Positions 1-11,142 of a stretch of DNA of 54,501 nt are shown here, in pieces. The notes under the pieces were generated by a model that saw only the letters and a program-made list of their open reading frames with translations, did no database searches and was not told the origin of the DNA. The stretch comes from Verrucomicrobiota bacterium (GTDB lineage: Bacteria > Verrucomicrobiota > Verrucomicrobiia > Limisphaerales > UBA9464), in NCBI GenBank assembly GCA_008933025.1, contig WBXI01000004.1, forward strand, positions 1 to 54,501. The letters run 5' to 3'. Position numbers and translations under genes: made by a program. How positions within the stretch are numbered: the first letter of the stretch is position 1; every line of letters begins with the position of its first letter.

Positions 1-3000
1 GAAACCCTGCATCTGAAAGTGCTGGCGAGGCGATGGGACGGCGACGGATGGCAATTCCCCACCAACCGGTCGGTCCAACTCCAACTCGTCGGACCCCGGG
101 GCGACACGACGCTGCGCACCAACCTCGCGCTGGGCCCCGGGGGGGCGGCGGACTGGACTTGGATGGTCCCGGTGGGCACGCGCGGGACCTACCGCGCGCA
201 CCTCGAGTGTGGTCCCGCCCGACTCGACCGCGAGGTGGAGGTCCGCGATTTCCAACCGGCGGCATTCGATGTGGCGTTGAAGGCCAAGCCTTCGTACGGG
301 CCCGGCGAGGCCATGGGGGTTCCGTTCACGGCGCGCTATCTCTTCGGCCAAGACCTCGCCAACGCACGCCTCCTTTGGTCGGCCAACGGGGAGGATTTCG
401 CCTTCGCACCCACGGGATGGACCTCGTTTGCCTTCTGCCAGGGCACCGGCGATTGGCGTCTTCGCCCGCAGTCCGACAACCCGGGAGTCACCCATGCCGA
501 CGGCTCCGTCGAGATCGCCCCCGGCGTGCCCAGGATCATCGTGCCGGAACTCCCGCCCAACCCGATCGCGCCGCAACCGCAACGCGTCCAACTCACCGCC
601 GAGGTCACCGATCTCGACCAACAAACCATCGCCGCCCAGACCGAATTCGTCCGGCACGCGTCCGCCTTCTACCTCGGCTTCCGATGGAGCCACGGCGAGG
701 AATCCGTGCTGGCCACGAACGTCCCACTGGCGTTCCAACTCGTCGCCGTCCGCAACGACGGCCAACCCTGGCCCGTCGCCGTCGACGCCACGGTCCGCCT
801 TCGGCGCGTCGAGTGGAAATCCGTCGCCGTCCAACGCGCCGGGCGGGTGGTCGGGCACCAAAGCGAACCGGAGTTCCATGACGTCGCCGAAAGCCGGGTC
901 CGGACGCAGGGCATGGCCCGCGCCGGCGAACGCTGGGAAACCGCCGATGCCACCGATGCCGGCACCCTTCCCGCGCTCGGCCAACCCGGCCAATATCTCC
1001 TCGAGTTCTCCGCCCGCGACGACGCGGGCAACGGCGCGTCGACGACGGTCGGGTTCCACGTGACCGGCGACGGCCGGCTCGCCTGGCACGCGCGCAACGG
1101 CGCCGAGGTCGAGTTGGTCGCGGACACGGCGACGCACGCCGAGGGCGACACCGCCACGCTTCTGGTGAAGGCTCCGTTCGACGCGACCGCCCTCGTCACC
1201 GTCGAACGCGAGGACGTCCGCCGTGCCTTCTCGATCCCGCTTCGCGGCAACGCACCGGCCATCCGCGTCCCGATCGGAGCCCATGACGGCCCCAATGTGT
1301 TCGTCGGCGTCGCCTTGGTCCGCGGATCCGCGGGTAACCCGCATGCATTCCCGATGCCCGAATGGCGCGTCGGCTACCAAACCCTGTCGGTGCCGACCGA
1401 CCGCGACCGACTTCGGGTGGTGGTGAAGTCCGGGCCGGCCGTCGCGCGGCCGGGCGATACCATCGCCGTCCACGCCAGCGTTCGCGACGCCGCGGGGAAC
1501 GCCGTGCCCGGCGCCGAGACGACGCTCTACGCGGTCGACGAAGGCTATCTGGTGCTCAAGGGAACCGAAGCTCCCGCGCCGTTCGAAGCATTCGCCGAAC
1601 CCCGCCGGCTCGGCGTGACGACCACGTTGTCGTTGCCCGGACTGCTGCCCGAGGACCCCCGGTTCCGTTCGTTCGCCAACAAGGGACACGTCGCCGGCGG
1701 CGGCGGGCAGGCGGCGACCGCTCGCCGGAATTTTGTCCCCTGCCCGTTCTGGAACGCATCCCTCGCCACGGACGACCACGGCGACATCGCCGTCTCCTTC
1801 GTCGCGCCGGACAGCCTGACCCGGTACCGCGTCGTGGCCGTCGCCACCCATGGGCCGCGGGCCATGGGCACCGGCATCGACGCCTTCGAGGTGCGCAAAC
1901 CGCTGATGATCGAATCGGCCCTGCCACGGTTTGCGCACGTCGGCGACCGATTGGTGGCACGCGCGCTCGTCTTCAACCAATCCGGCCGCCCCCTCTCGGT
2001 CCGAGCCGACCTCGTTCCCGGAACCAACGCCGCGTTCGCCACCGCCCACGCCGGCCCCGTCCGGATCGAGGTCGCTTCGGAAGGAACCGCGGTCGTCGAG
2101 TTCCCGGTGCGGCTGGAATCGCCCGGCACCGCCGAATGGAAGTGGAGCGTGGTGTCGGACGCGATGTCCGACGCGGTGACGGTCTCGCTGCCCGTCACGC
2201 ATGCGGAGGCGGATCTCCGCGAGGTGCGCCACCTCCTCGCCGCCGCGGGATCGACCAACCTGCTCGCCGCGATGGACACCGCGATGCTCGAGCAACCGGA
2301 CGCGTTGACGCTCCGCATCGCCGCGTCCCCCATCGCGTTCCTCGGCGAGAGCGCGCACCAACTCGTCCATTACCCCTACGGGTGCGTCGAGCAAACCGGT
2401 TCGAGCCTGCTGCCGTGGATCGCGCTCCGCGATTTCCCCGGCCTCTTGCCTCCCGACCAACGGGCCGCCACGAACGTCGACGCCGCGCTCGCCGCCGGCG
2501 TGCGGCGGTTCTGGTCGATGCAGACCGCCGACGGGGGCCTCGCCTATTGGCCGGGCGGGACCACCCCGCAACGCTGGGGCAGCGCGTATGGAGCCTGGGT
2601 CCTCGCCCTCGCGCGCGGCGCCGGGGCGGACGTGCCCACCAACCGTCTCGCGCGCTTGCACAAGTGGCTCGACGGACAGTGCCGCGCCGACCCGCCGAAC
2701 CCGGACCCGGAATCCCTCCATCTCCGCTGCCTCACCGCCCTCGCCCTCGCCGCCGGGGACGCCGCCGACGCGGGACTCCTCGAATCGCTCGGCGCGTCGC
2801 GCGACCGTCTCTCGCCCGAGGACCGCGCGATGCTCGCCCTGGCCCTCCTGCAGACCCGCGACGACCGCGAAGGGGCGTCCGCGCTGCTGCGAATGCCCCC
2901 CGGCCAACGACCGCGCCATGGCGCCTTCGGTTCCGACGCGCGGGTGGATGCACTCCGACTGTTGGCCCACGCGAGACTCGATCCGCAGTCCGCGGAAACC

Positions 3001-3777
3001 ACGGGCCTTCTGGATTCGCTCGTCCTGCGTCGGCAGGGAGGGCACTGGGCGACCACCCAGGGCAATGCCTGGGCTTTGTGGGCGATCGCGGACCATGCAC
3101 GCCGGTCGGGGCCCCCGCGGGCCATCGAAGGCGAGGTCCGGATCGGGACGACGACGCGGCGGTTCTCCGCGGGAACCAACGATCCGTTGGTGGCCCTCCG
3201 GTTGCCGCTGACGGCGGCCGACGCGGCGTCCGGGGTGACACTCTCCCACGCCCTGCCGTTCCCGCTCCATCTGGAGGCTGCCATTTCCGGCCGCCGGACG
3301 GCCGGCACGAATCCGGCCGCCGCCATCCACCGCGGCTTCTCGTTGCGGCGGACCTACGAAAAACTCGATGCGAAAAACCGCCCGGGACCCATCGAGGGAC
3401 TCCGGGTGGGCGACCGGGTCCTGGTGACGCTCGACATCGACGCGGCCGACCCGGCCGAATGGGTGGCGATCGACGACCCGTTGCCCGCGGTGTTGGAACC
3501 CTCGCAGGGGACTTTCCGGACCGAGGGCAAGGATCCGGGTGGGTTGGCCGCCGAGGGCCCCTGCGATTTCGTCGAGGTGCGCTCCGACCGCAGGATGGCA
3601 TTCATCGACGTGCTCCCGGAAGGACGCCACCGCGTCCGCTATCTCGCGCGCGTGCGGGCGGCGGGCGACGTGGTGGCAGCCCCGGCCAAGATCGAGGCGA
3701 TGTACAAACCTCAACGCCACGGATTCTCCGAAGGCACCCGGTTGCATGCGGACGCCGCGGCCCCCACGCCACCGTGA
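1..3777 (+). CDS. Alpha-2-macroglobulin family protein (5' end cut by window)
   Basis: The frame is open from the first base, so the true start lies left of the window. About 1,258 residues are visible. The middle part contains the motif YPYGCVEQT; the thioester tetrad C-V-E-Q has its Cys codon at 2383-2385, matching the internal Cys-Glu bond of bacterial alpha-2-macroglobulins, which trap attacking proteases in the periplasm. The part before it reads as successive beta-sandwich MG-type domains, and the part after it as the alpha/alpha-toroid thioester domain and receptor-like end. The stop overlaps the GTG start of pbpC (GTGA), as in the well-known yfhM-pbpC pairing, where the trap is thought to guard the wall when the envelope is breached. 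The family call is firm; the signal peptide or lipobox is outside the window. Confidence 0.9.
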   Translation, partial: ETLHLKVLARRWDGDGWQFPTNRSVQLQLVGPRGDTTLRTNLALGPGGAADWTWMVPVGTRGTYRAHLECGPARLDREVEVRDFQPAAFDVALKAKPSYGPGEAMGVPFTARYLFGQDLANARLLWSANGEDFAFAPTGWTSFAFCQGTGDWRLRPQSDNPGVTHADGSVEIAPGVPRIIVPELPPNPIAPQPQRVQLTAEVTDLDQQTIAAQTEFVRHASAFYLGFRWSHGEESVLATNVPLAFQLVAVRNDGQPWPVAVDATVRLRRVEWKSVAVQRAGRVVGHQSEPEFHDVAESRVRTQGMARAGERWETADATDAGTLPALGQPGQYLLEFSARDDAGNGASTTVGFHVTGDGRLAWHARNGAEVELVADTATHAEGDTATLLVKAPFDATALVTVEREDVRRAFSIPLRGNAPAIRVPIGAHDGPNVFVGVALVRGSAGNPHAFPMPEWRVGYQTLSVPTDRDRLRVVVKSGPAVARPGDTIAVHASVRDAAGNAVPGAETTLYAVDEGYLVLKGTEAPAPFEAFAEPRRLGVTTTLSLPGLLPEDPRFRSFANKGHVAGGGGQAATARRNFVPCPFWNASLATDDHGDIAVSFVAPDSLTRYRVVAVATHGPRAMGTGIDAFEVRKPLMIESALPRFAHVGDRLVARALVFNQSGRPLSVRADLVPGTNAAFATAHAGPVRIEVASEGTAVVEFPVRLESPGTAEWKWSVVSDAMSDAVTVSLPVTHAEADLREVRHLLAAAGSTNLLAAMDTAMLEQPDALTLRIAASPIAFLGESAHQLVHYPYGCVEQTGSSLLPWIALRDFPGLLPPDQRAATNVDAALAAGVRRFWSMQTADGGLAYWPGGTTPQRWGSAYGAWVLALARGAGADVPTNRLARLHKWLDGQCRADPPNPDPESLHLRCLTALALAAGDAADAGLLESLGASRDRLSPEDRAMLALALLQTRDDREGASALLRMPPGQRPRHGAFGSDARVDALRLLAHARLDPQSAETTGLLDSLVLRRQGGHWATTQGNAWALWAIADHARRSGPPRAIEGEVRIGTTTRRFSAGTNDPLVALRLPLTAADAASGVTLSHALPFPLHLEAAISGRRTAGTNPAAAIHRGFSLRRTYEKLDAKNRPGPIEGLRVGDRVLVTLDIDAADPAEWVAIDDPLPAVLEPSQGTFRTEGKDPGGLAAEGPCDFVEVRSDRRMAFIDVLPEGRHRVRYLARVRAAGDVVAAPAKIEAMYKPQRHGFSEGTRLHADAAAPTPP

Positions 3778-6026
3778 ACCCGTACCCGCGTGCCAGGAAG
3801 TGGCGCAACCGCTGTACCCTCGCGGTCGGTGCGACGGCGCTTGCCGGGATGCTTGGCTGGCTGGCGTTGCCATGGGTCCCGCTGCCGACCGGGCTCGGCG
3901 ATCCGTCCGTGACCTCGCCCCCGACGGAATTGATGGACCGCCACGGGACGCTCCTGCGCGTCTTGCCCGGCAGCGACGGGAGGGTCGCGCGCGACCTCGC
4001 GGAGGCGGACGTGCCGCGGGGCATCGTGCTGGCCACCCTGGCGGCGGAAGACGCGCGGTTCCGGAGCCATCCGGGATTCGACCTCCGGGCGACGCTGCGC
4101 GCGGCGTTCCAGTGGGTCCGGCACGGGCGGGTGGTGAGCGGCGCGTCGACGATCACGCAGCAGTTGGTGAAGCTGGCCGAGCCCCGGCCGCGCACGCTGC
4201 GCACCAAACTCGTCGAGGCCCTGCTCGCGGCGCGTCTCGAGCGGGAATGGGACAAGGACCGGATCCTGCGCGCCTACCTCGCGCGGATCGACTACGGCAA
4301 CCGCTGCGCCGGGCTGGCCGAGGCCGCGCGGCATTACTTCGGGAAGCCGCCGGCGGATCTGGATCTCGCGGAGTCCGCGTTCCTCGCCGCGATTCCCCAG
4401 GCCCCGTCGCGCCTCAACCCGCGCATCGCGCACGCACGCGCCAAGGCCCGCCAGGAATGGATCCTCCGCCGCTGCCTGCGACTCGGCTGGATCGATGCGG
4501 ACGAACACGCCCGGGCCGCGGCCGAACCGATCCGGTTGCAGCCGCCGGGACGGGTCTTCCGCGCCCCGCACTTCGCCGGGATCGTGCTCGCGTCCGCGAA
4601 CCCGGGCACCCAACCGGGTGCCGTCGCGACCACCCTCGACCTGCCCTTGCAGGACCGCTGCGAGGGAATCGTCCGGGGACACCTGGCCGGGCTGCGCGGT
4701 TCGCACGCACTCCAGGCGGCGGTGGTGGCCATCGACAACGCGACGGGCGACGTGCTCGCGCTGGTGGGCTCGCCGGATTGGTTCGACGTCCACGGCGGAC
4801 AGGTCAACGGCGCGTTGGCCCGGCGCTCGCCGGGATCGGCGCTGAAGCCGTTCGTGTACCTGATCGCCCTGGGGGATGGCGCGACGGCGGCCGACATTGT
4901 CCCGGACGTGCCTTCCGAATTCCCGACGCCCACGGGGTTGTTCCGGCCTTCGAACTACGACCGGCACTGCCGGGGGCCGGTGTCGATGCGCGAGGCCCTC
5001 GCCTGTTCGCTGAACATTCCCGCGGTGCGCGTGCTTGCAGCGCACGGGGGTCCCGGTCGGTTGCGTTCGCTGCTGGAGGCGTGGGGAATCCCGACCCTCG
5101 ACAAGCCCGCGTCGCATTACGGTCTCGGGTTGGCGCTCGGCGACGGCGAGGTGCGGTTGCTCGAACTCGCGGGCGCGTACGCCACCCTCGCGCGCCTCGG
5201 CGAACGCGTGCCGCTGCGGTGCGTCCCGGGTCCGGTGCCGAAGCCCGAACGCGTCGCGCCGCCCGAGATCTGCTGGATCATCGCCGACATCCTTCGCGAT
5301 CCGGCGGCCCGGGCGGCGGGGTTCGGGTTGGAAACGCCGTTGCGGACCGATTTCCCCCTCGCCTGCAAGACCGGCACCAGCACCGGATTCCGGGACAACT
5401 GGGCCTTCGGCTTCACGCCCGAGTTCACGGTGGGCGTGTGGGTCGGCAATTTCGACGGCACCCCGATGGACCACGTCTCGGGCGTCGCGGGCGCGGCGCC
5501 GATCCTGCACGACGTGTTCGTCGAGCTCCACGCGCGGTTCGGCACCTCGTGGTACGCGCGGCCCGACGGGGTCGAGACCGCCCGGGTCGGATCCCTGACG
5601 GGCCGTCGCACCGCGGCCGGAAGGGAGGAATTCTTCGTCCGCGGCCGATTGCCCCCCGGCGAAGACCCGCTCGAGCACGATGCCCAGGGACGGGTCCGGC
5701 TCGGGACCGATTACGCGGAATGGTTCGCGGGTGCGGACAACCGGCTCGGCGGCCGCGCGGTCCTCGACGACGGCGCGGCCGGCTCGCTGAGGATCCTCAA
5801 CCCGGTGCCGGGCACGGTGTATTTCGTCGACGCCGACCTGCCCGCGCGGGCGCAGTCACTGGTGCTGCGGGCTTCGGCCGCCTGCGATTGGCATTGCGCG
5901 ACGATGCCGCTCGAAAGGCACGGCGGGCGCACGGAGGCACGGCTGGCCCCGGGTCTCCACCGACTCGAGGCGACCGGCGGGCCGGGCCGAAGCGCCACGA
6001 CGTGGATCGAGGTCCGCCGCCTGTAG
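3774..6026 (+). CDS. pbpC: Penicillin-binding protein 1C
   Basis: Bifunctional class A PBP of the 1C type, 750 residues, near the usual 770. A single N-terminal membrane anchor (about residues 15-35) precedes a GT51 transglycosylase domain with the catalytic Glu at about E92 in AAEDARFRSHPG and the GASTITQQLVK motif. The transpeptidase domain shows S355-A-L-K358, S412-L-N414 and K532-T-G, so all three penicillin-binding motifs are intact. A C-terminal BiPBP_C-like beta domain follows (about 670-750). I chose GTG 3774 because it overlaps the preceding stop by one base pattern (GTGA) and gives the correct family N-terminus. It is probably co-transcribed and translationally coupled with the alpha-2-macroglobulin gene. 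It polymerises and cross-links peptidoglycan in the periplasm. Confidence 0.95.
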   Translation: MNPYPRARKWRNRCTLAVGATALAGMLGWLALPWVPLPTGLGDPSVTSPPTELMDRHGTLLRVLPGSDGRVARDLAEADVPRGIVLATLAAEDARFRSHPGFDLRATLRAAFQWVRHGRVVSGASTITQQLVKLAEPRPRTLRTKLVEALLAARLEREWDKDRILRAYLARIDYGNRCAGLAEAARHYFGKPPADLDLAESAFLAAIPQAPSRLNPRIAHARAKARQEWILRRCLRLGWIDADEHARAAAEPIRLQPPGRVFRAPHFAGIVLASANPGTQPGAVATTLDLPLQDRCEGIVRGHLAGLRGSHALQAAVVAIDNATGDVLALVGSPDWFDVHGGQVNGALARRSPGSALKPFVYLIALGDGATAADIVPDVPSEFPTPTGLFRPSNYDRHCRGPVSMREALACSLNIPAVRVLAAHGGPGRLRSLLEAWGIPTLDKPASHYGLGLALGDGEVRLLELAGAYATLARLGERVPLRCVPGPVPKPERVAPPEICWIIADILRDPAARAAGFGLETPLRTDFPLACKTGTSTGFRDNWAFGFTPEFTVGVWVGNFDGTPMDHVSGVAGAAPILHDVFVELHARFGTSWYARPDGVETARVGSLTGRRTAAGREEFFVRGRLPPGEDPLEHDAQGRVRLGTDYAEWFAGADNRLGGRAVLDDGAAGSLRILNPVPGTVYFVDADLPARAQSLVLRASAACDWHCATMPLERHGGRTEARLAPGLHRLEATGGPGRSATTWIEVRRL

Positions 6027-6106
6027 CAGCCCGTCCACAAGGCCCCGGCGGGCGCCCACCCAAGCGTCTCCTTCCCACCCGGGGGCCGACCGCGGGCCCG
6101 TGCCCA

Positions 6107-7576
<1,470 letters not shown>

Positions 7577-8418
7577 CCGCGGAGTCTATCCGGATGGCGT
7601 CCGAATCCCAAGGAACAACCCGCCGGCCCCGGCCTGCCGGTTCCTCCGGAACCCTTCCCCGGATGCGGCTGCGAATCCCGACCGCGGAGCGTTTTCGGAC
7701 TGCGGTGGAACGGCGCGACGACGACGCCACGACGCTCCACGACAAGCCCATTCCCGTCGCCCGGAAACCCCGGCATCCAACCGCTGCCGCGACGGTTTTC
7801 ACAACGGTGGCGAGACCCTCCGAGGGCATGTCGCACGGGGCCGGTCGCCGAGGCACGCCCTCGCCATCCCCAGGGGCACGGGGAGCCCTATGGCTTGGGA
7901 TTGGCGGCCGAAGCCACCGTGTCGCGGGCGGGACCGGGCGTTGCCTTTCCCAGCCCTGCGGGCACCGAATTCGATGGTGCGAGATGACCCGTGATCGTGG
8001 TGCCGGGACCGGGCTCGTCGTCGCCCCACCAGAAGCACGCCGCCGGAGGTTCCGCTTTCGGAGCCCCGCGGCGGATGGGTCCAGCCGTCTTCTCCCATGC
8101 TTCCAGCGCCGGTGCCCACCGGATCGGACAGCCCGATCTCAATCCGATCCCCAAGGCGAAACCAAGCCACAGCACGACCCGCGGCGGCTGTCCCGAAAAC
8201 CATCCCGCGATCGACGCCTTCCAGACGCATCCCCGGGACTTCAGCCGATGGAATCGCCGCGGCAGGGTCCCGGTGACCTGGATACCCGTGGATTGGAATG
8301 TGTCGGGCGCGAGCGGAAGGATCGCGCCGTTCGTGGATTCGATGCTTTGCATGGGGCGGCGCCGGCCCCGGATCGGGGAACCACGCCGTCCGGGATCTAC
8401 AGCGACCGACGCCGGAGG
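7577..8418. other. 842-base stretch with no confident gene
   Basis: Between the start of the NtrC-type regulator and the end of the methyltransferase gene. Several open frames cross it on both strands, but their translations are low-complexity Arg/Pro/Gly strings typical of chance frames in high-G+C DNA. The only one with protein-like texture is listed separately at 7888-8352 (minus). I see no tRNA, hairpin terminator or repeat here. The promoter for the regulator should lie next to 7577. Confidence 0.6.
7888..8352 (-). CDS. Doubtful small membrane protein (hypothetical)
   Basis: A possible 154-residue product starting with ATG at 8352. It has one plausible hydrophobic segment around residues 57-72 (VVLWLGFALGIGL) and several tryptophans, and ends in a Pro/Ala-rich tail. 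Third-position G+C is high but, by eye, lower than in neighbouring certain genes. I do not recognise a family. It could equally be a chance frame in the intergenic region; the lack of any alternative gene in 840 bases is the main reason for listing it. Confidence 0.25.
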   Translation of the reverse strand: MQSIESTNGAILPLAPDTFQSTGIQVTGTLPRRFHRLKSRGCVWKASIAGWFSGQPPRVVLWLGFALGIGLRSGCPIRWAPALEAWEKTAGPIRRGAPKAEPPAACFWWGDDEPGPGTTITGHLAPSNSVPAGLGKATPGPARDTVASAANPKP

Positions 8419-9015
8419 TTACGCGGACACCCGGCGGCGCCACCAAAACATCCCCTCGCGCCCCGCCCGCTTCTCCCAACTCCGCGGGACCCACTCCTCC
8501 AGCAATTCGAAATCCTGCCCGAACAACCCGAGCAACTCGGCCCGCTCGCACCGGTGCGGCGGCCCCTCGGGCGCGGCGGGATCCAGATAGTGCACCGCCA
8601 GCAACCAACCGCCCGGCGCCACCCATCGTCCCGCGGCCGTCGCATAGTCACGCCGCATGGCCGGGTCGATCGCGCAGAACAAGGTATGCTCGAACATCCA
8701 GCGGAACGGGCGAACCGGGATGTCCCGCAGAAAATCGCCGGTGCGGAACTCGACCTTCGATCCGCCGGGGGTAAGCGCCGTCGCGGCCGCCGTCGCCGAC
8801 GGCGCCAGATCGATGCCGACGGCCTCGAAGCCCGCGAGTGCCCAGGCCCGCGCGTCGTGCCCGAACCCGCAACCGGGCACCACCACCTGCCCGCGCTCGA
8901 GATCCGGGTGGGCCGCAAGGAAATCGACGAGGCCGGGAGTCGGCTCGCCATGGTCCCACGGCGTGTCGTTCGCGCGGTATTGCGCCTCCCAGTCGGTGGA
9001 TCGCGGGGTGCCCAT
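8419..9015 (-). CDS. TPMT-like class I SAM methyltransferase
   Basis: 198 residues. The N-terminal motif DWEAQYRANDTPW and the SAM-binding loop VVPGCGFGHDARAWA followed by GIDLAPSA are characteristic of the thiopurine S-methyltransferase (PF05724) family of small-molecule S- or halide methyltransferases. The length fits the family. ATG 9015 is used here; a GTG at 9030 overlaps the fabH stop as GTGA and would add five residues (VSAAD), so translational coupling to fabH is possible. It is the last gene of the minus-strand yceD-rpmF-plsX-fabH run. The substrate cannot be told from the sequence; a role in detoxifying thiols, selenium or tellurium compounds is only family precedent. Confidence 0.85.
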   Translation of the reverse strand: MGTPRSTDWEAQYRANDTPWDHGEPTPGLVDFLAAHPDLERGQVVVPGCGFGHDARAWALAGFEAVGIDLAPSATAAATALTPGGSKVEFRTGDFLRDIPVRPFRWMFEHTLFCAIDPAMRRDYATAAGRWVAPGGWLLAVHYLDPAAPEGPPHRCERAELLGLFGQDFELLEEWVPRSWEKRAGREGMFWWRRRVSA

Positions 9016-9026
9016 GTCGGCGGCGC

Positions 9027-10046
9027 TCACCACTCGATGATCGCCGCGCCCCACGTCAGGCCGGCGCCGAACACCACCATCAACACCAGGTCGCCGCGCT
9101 GGATCCGGCCGAAGCGCACCGCCTCGTCCAGGGCGATGGCCACGCTCGCCGCACTGGTGTTGCCGTAACGATCGACGTTGACGAACATCTGCTCCTCCCG
9201 CGCCTGGAGACGTTCGGCAACCGCCGAGAGAATCCGCTGGTTGGCCTGGTGGGGAATGATGCACCGGATGCGGTCGATGGTGAGACCGCATTTCGCCAAC
9301 GCGTCCTGGGCCGCCGTCACCATGGCGTTCACCGCGTTCTTGAAGGTCTCTTTCCCGTCCATCCGCAGGTAATGCAAGCCACGCGCCACCGTGTCGGCAG
9401 AGGCCGGACACGCGCTCCCTCCCGCGGGCAACTCGAGCAGCGAGGCCTTGCCACCGTCGGATCCAAGGCTCGTGGTCAGCAGCCCGTGCGCGTTCGGCCG
9501 GTTCTGCAAGACCGCCGCGCCCGCCCCGTCGCCGAACAACACGCAGGTGTTCCGGTCGGTCCAGTCGACCACCGACGACATCTTTTCCGCGCCGATCACC
9601 AGCACGGTGTCGTAGGTGTGGGACGCGACGAAATGGGACGCGATGTCGAGGGCGTACACGAAGCCGCTGCACGCGGCCTCGATGTCGAACGCCGCGGCCC
9701 GCGTCGCCCCGAGCTTCTGCTGCACCAGGCACGCGGTCGACGGGAACAGCATGTCCGGCGTGATCGTCGCGCAGATGATCAACCCGACCTGCACGGCCTC
9801 GACCCCGGCATCGGCTAGGGCCTTGCGCGCGGCCGCCGCGGCCAGATCGGACGTCGCCTCGTCGGGCGCGGCGATGCGCCGCTCCCGGATGCCGGTACGC
9901 GACGTGATCCATTCGTCGGACGTCTCCACCATGCGCTCGAGGTCGGCATTGGTGAGGATTCGTTCCGGGACGTAGGCCCCGACGCCGGTGATGGAAACCG
10001 TCCGCAGGTGCGGCCGGGTCGTTCGGGGATGCGGGGTGCTGGGCAT
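9027..10046 (-). CDS. fabH: 3-oxoacyl-[acyl-carrier-protein] synthase III
   Basis: Condenses acetyl-CoA with malonyl-ACP to start type II fatty acid synthesis. 339 residues with the complete catalytic triad: C126 in DIEAACSGF, H266 in IIPHQANQR and N296 in YGNTSAAS. A 15-residue N-terminal extension precedes the usual start of the fold (VSITGVGAYVPE). The ATG at 10046 lies three bases after the plsX stop, so the pair is certainly co-transcribed. The cluster order yceD-rpmF-plsX-fabH is one of the most conserved in bacteria. No missing residues. Confidence 0.97.
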   Translation of the reverse strand: MPSTPHPRTTRPHLRTVSITGVGAYVPERILTNADLERMVETSDEWITSRTGIRERRIAAPDEATSDLAAAAARKALADAGVEAVQVGLIICATITPDMLFPSTACLVQQKLGATRAAAFDIEAACSGFVYALDIASHFVASHTYDTVLVIGAEKMSSVVDWTDRNTCVLFGDGAGAAVLQNRPNAHGLLTTSLGSDGGKASLLELPAGGSACPASADTVARGLHYLRMDGKETFKNAVNAMVTAAQDALAKCGLTIDRIRCIIPHQANQRILSAVAERLQAREEQMFVNVDRYGNTSAASVAIALDEAVRFGRIQRGDLVLMVVFGAGLTWGAAIIEW

Positions 10047-10049
10047 GGA

Positions 10050-11090
10050 TCAGGCGGGGCCCGGCACGGACGCCGGGGTTTTCGACATGGCGCCGGCGAC
10101 GCGCAGAAGTTCGGCCTCGATGGTCCGGTTGATGCCGAGTTCGACGAAACGCTGGGCCTGGCGCATCGCGTGCATCACCGAATTGCGGCGGGCGCCGCCG
10201 TGGACCTTGACGACGCAACCGTCGAGCCCGAGCAGCGGTGCGCCGCCGTACGTCTCCGGGTTCATGCGTTCGGCGATGCGCCGGAGCCCGCCCTTGGAAA
10301 GCAGTGCCCCGAGTTTCCGGACGGGCGACGAGGTCAATTCCTCCTTGAGCATCCCGCGGACGGCCTTGCCGAGGCTTTCGGCGGATTTCAAAACGATGTT
10401 GCCGACGAACCCATCGCAGACACAGACGTCGACGCCGTCCATGAAGAGGTCGTACCCCTCGCAATACCCGCGGCAATTGAGGTCGGTGGCGCGGATCAGG
10501 GCAACCGCCTCGCGGGTCAACTCGGTGCCCTTGGCATCCTCTGATCCATTGCTCAGGACGCCGACCCGTGGCTTGTCGATGCCGATCAAGGCCCGGGCAT
10601 AGACGGAACCCATGACGGCGAACTGCAGGAGGTGTTCGGGTTCGCACTCCGGATTGGCGCCGCCGTCGACCAGCACCCACGCGCCGTGGAACGACGGCAG
10701 GATGCAGGCGATGGTGGCGCGCTTGACCGGGCCCAACCGTCCGAGCCGGATGCTGGCGCCCGCGTAGAGACCACCGGTGTTGCCGGAGGAAATCGCCGCG
10801 TCGGCGGCCCCGTCCCGGACCAACTCGAGGGTCCGGAGTACCGAGGAATCTTTTTTCCGCCGGAGCGCGACCGCAGGATCGTCGTCCATGGAGACGACCT
10901 CGGAGGCATGGCGGACCTCGACGCGGGGATCGGAAAGACCGACGCGGGCGAGGGCTTCGCGGATCTCGGGCTCGCGGCCGACGACGAACACCTGCCGGAG
11001 ACCGGGTTCGGCGGCGAGCCCAAGCTTCACGCCCTGGAGAAGTTCCTCCGGACCGTGGTCGCCGCCCATGACGTCCACTGCCAGGCGCAT
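10050..11090 (-). CDS. plsX: Phosphate acyltransferase PlsX
   Basis: Makes acyl-phosphate from acyl-ACP for phosphatidic acid synthesis. 346 residues from ATG 11090, beginning MRLAVDVMGGDHGPEE, the signature N-terminus of PlsX. Other family landmarks are SSGNTGGLYAGA, NPECEPEHLLQFA and CDGFVGNIVLK. The frame is open further upstream, but the conserved N-terminus fixes the start. Immediately upstream on the same strand is a strong hairpin with a U-rich tail (11091-11131) that directly abuts the start codon and contains the only GGAGG, so expression may be attenuated relative to rpmF. Confidence 0.97.
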   Translation of the reverse strand: MRLAVDVMGGDHGPEELLQGVKLGLAAEPGLRQVFVVGREPEIREALARVGLSDPRVEVRHASEVVSMDDDPAVALRRKKDSSVLRTLELVRDGAADAAISSGNTGGLYAGASIRLGRLGPVKRATIACILPSFHGAWVLVDGGANPECEPEHLLQFAVMGSVYARALIGIDKPRVGVLSNGSEDAKGTELTREAVALIRATDLNCRGYCEGYDLFMDGVDVCVCDGFVGNIVLKSAESLGKAVRGMLKEELTSSPVRKLGALLSKGGLRRIAERMNPETYGGAPLLGLDGCVVKVHGGARRNSVMHAMRQAQRFVELGINRTIEAELLRVAGAMSKTPASVPGPA

Positions 11091-11131
11091 AAAGGAAAGC
11101 GCGCCGCCTCCACGGGGGGAAGGCGGCGCGC
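11091..11131 (-). terminator. Terminator-like hairpin abutting the plsX start
   Basis: On the minus strand an 11-base perfect inverted repeat (arms GCGCGCCGCCT at 11131-11121 and AGGCGGCGCGC at 11109-11099) with an 11-base loop is followed by TTTCCTTT and then directly by the plsX ATG at 11090. A GGAGG sequence (11111-11107) is locked partly inside the right arm. It could act as a partial terminator between rpmF and plsX or sequester the ribosome site. Confidence 0.65.
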
Positions 11132-11142
11132 GGTAAAGCGGA

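Noticed and set aside
7594-9168. 524-codon plus-strand frame over the gap and methyltransferase
   Set aside because: Chance frame: no domain, unlike composition, opposite to a certain gene.
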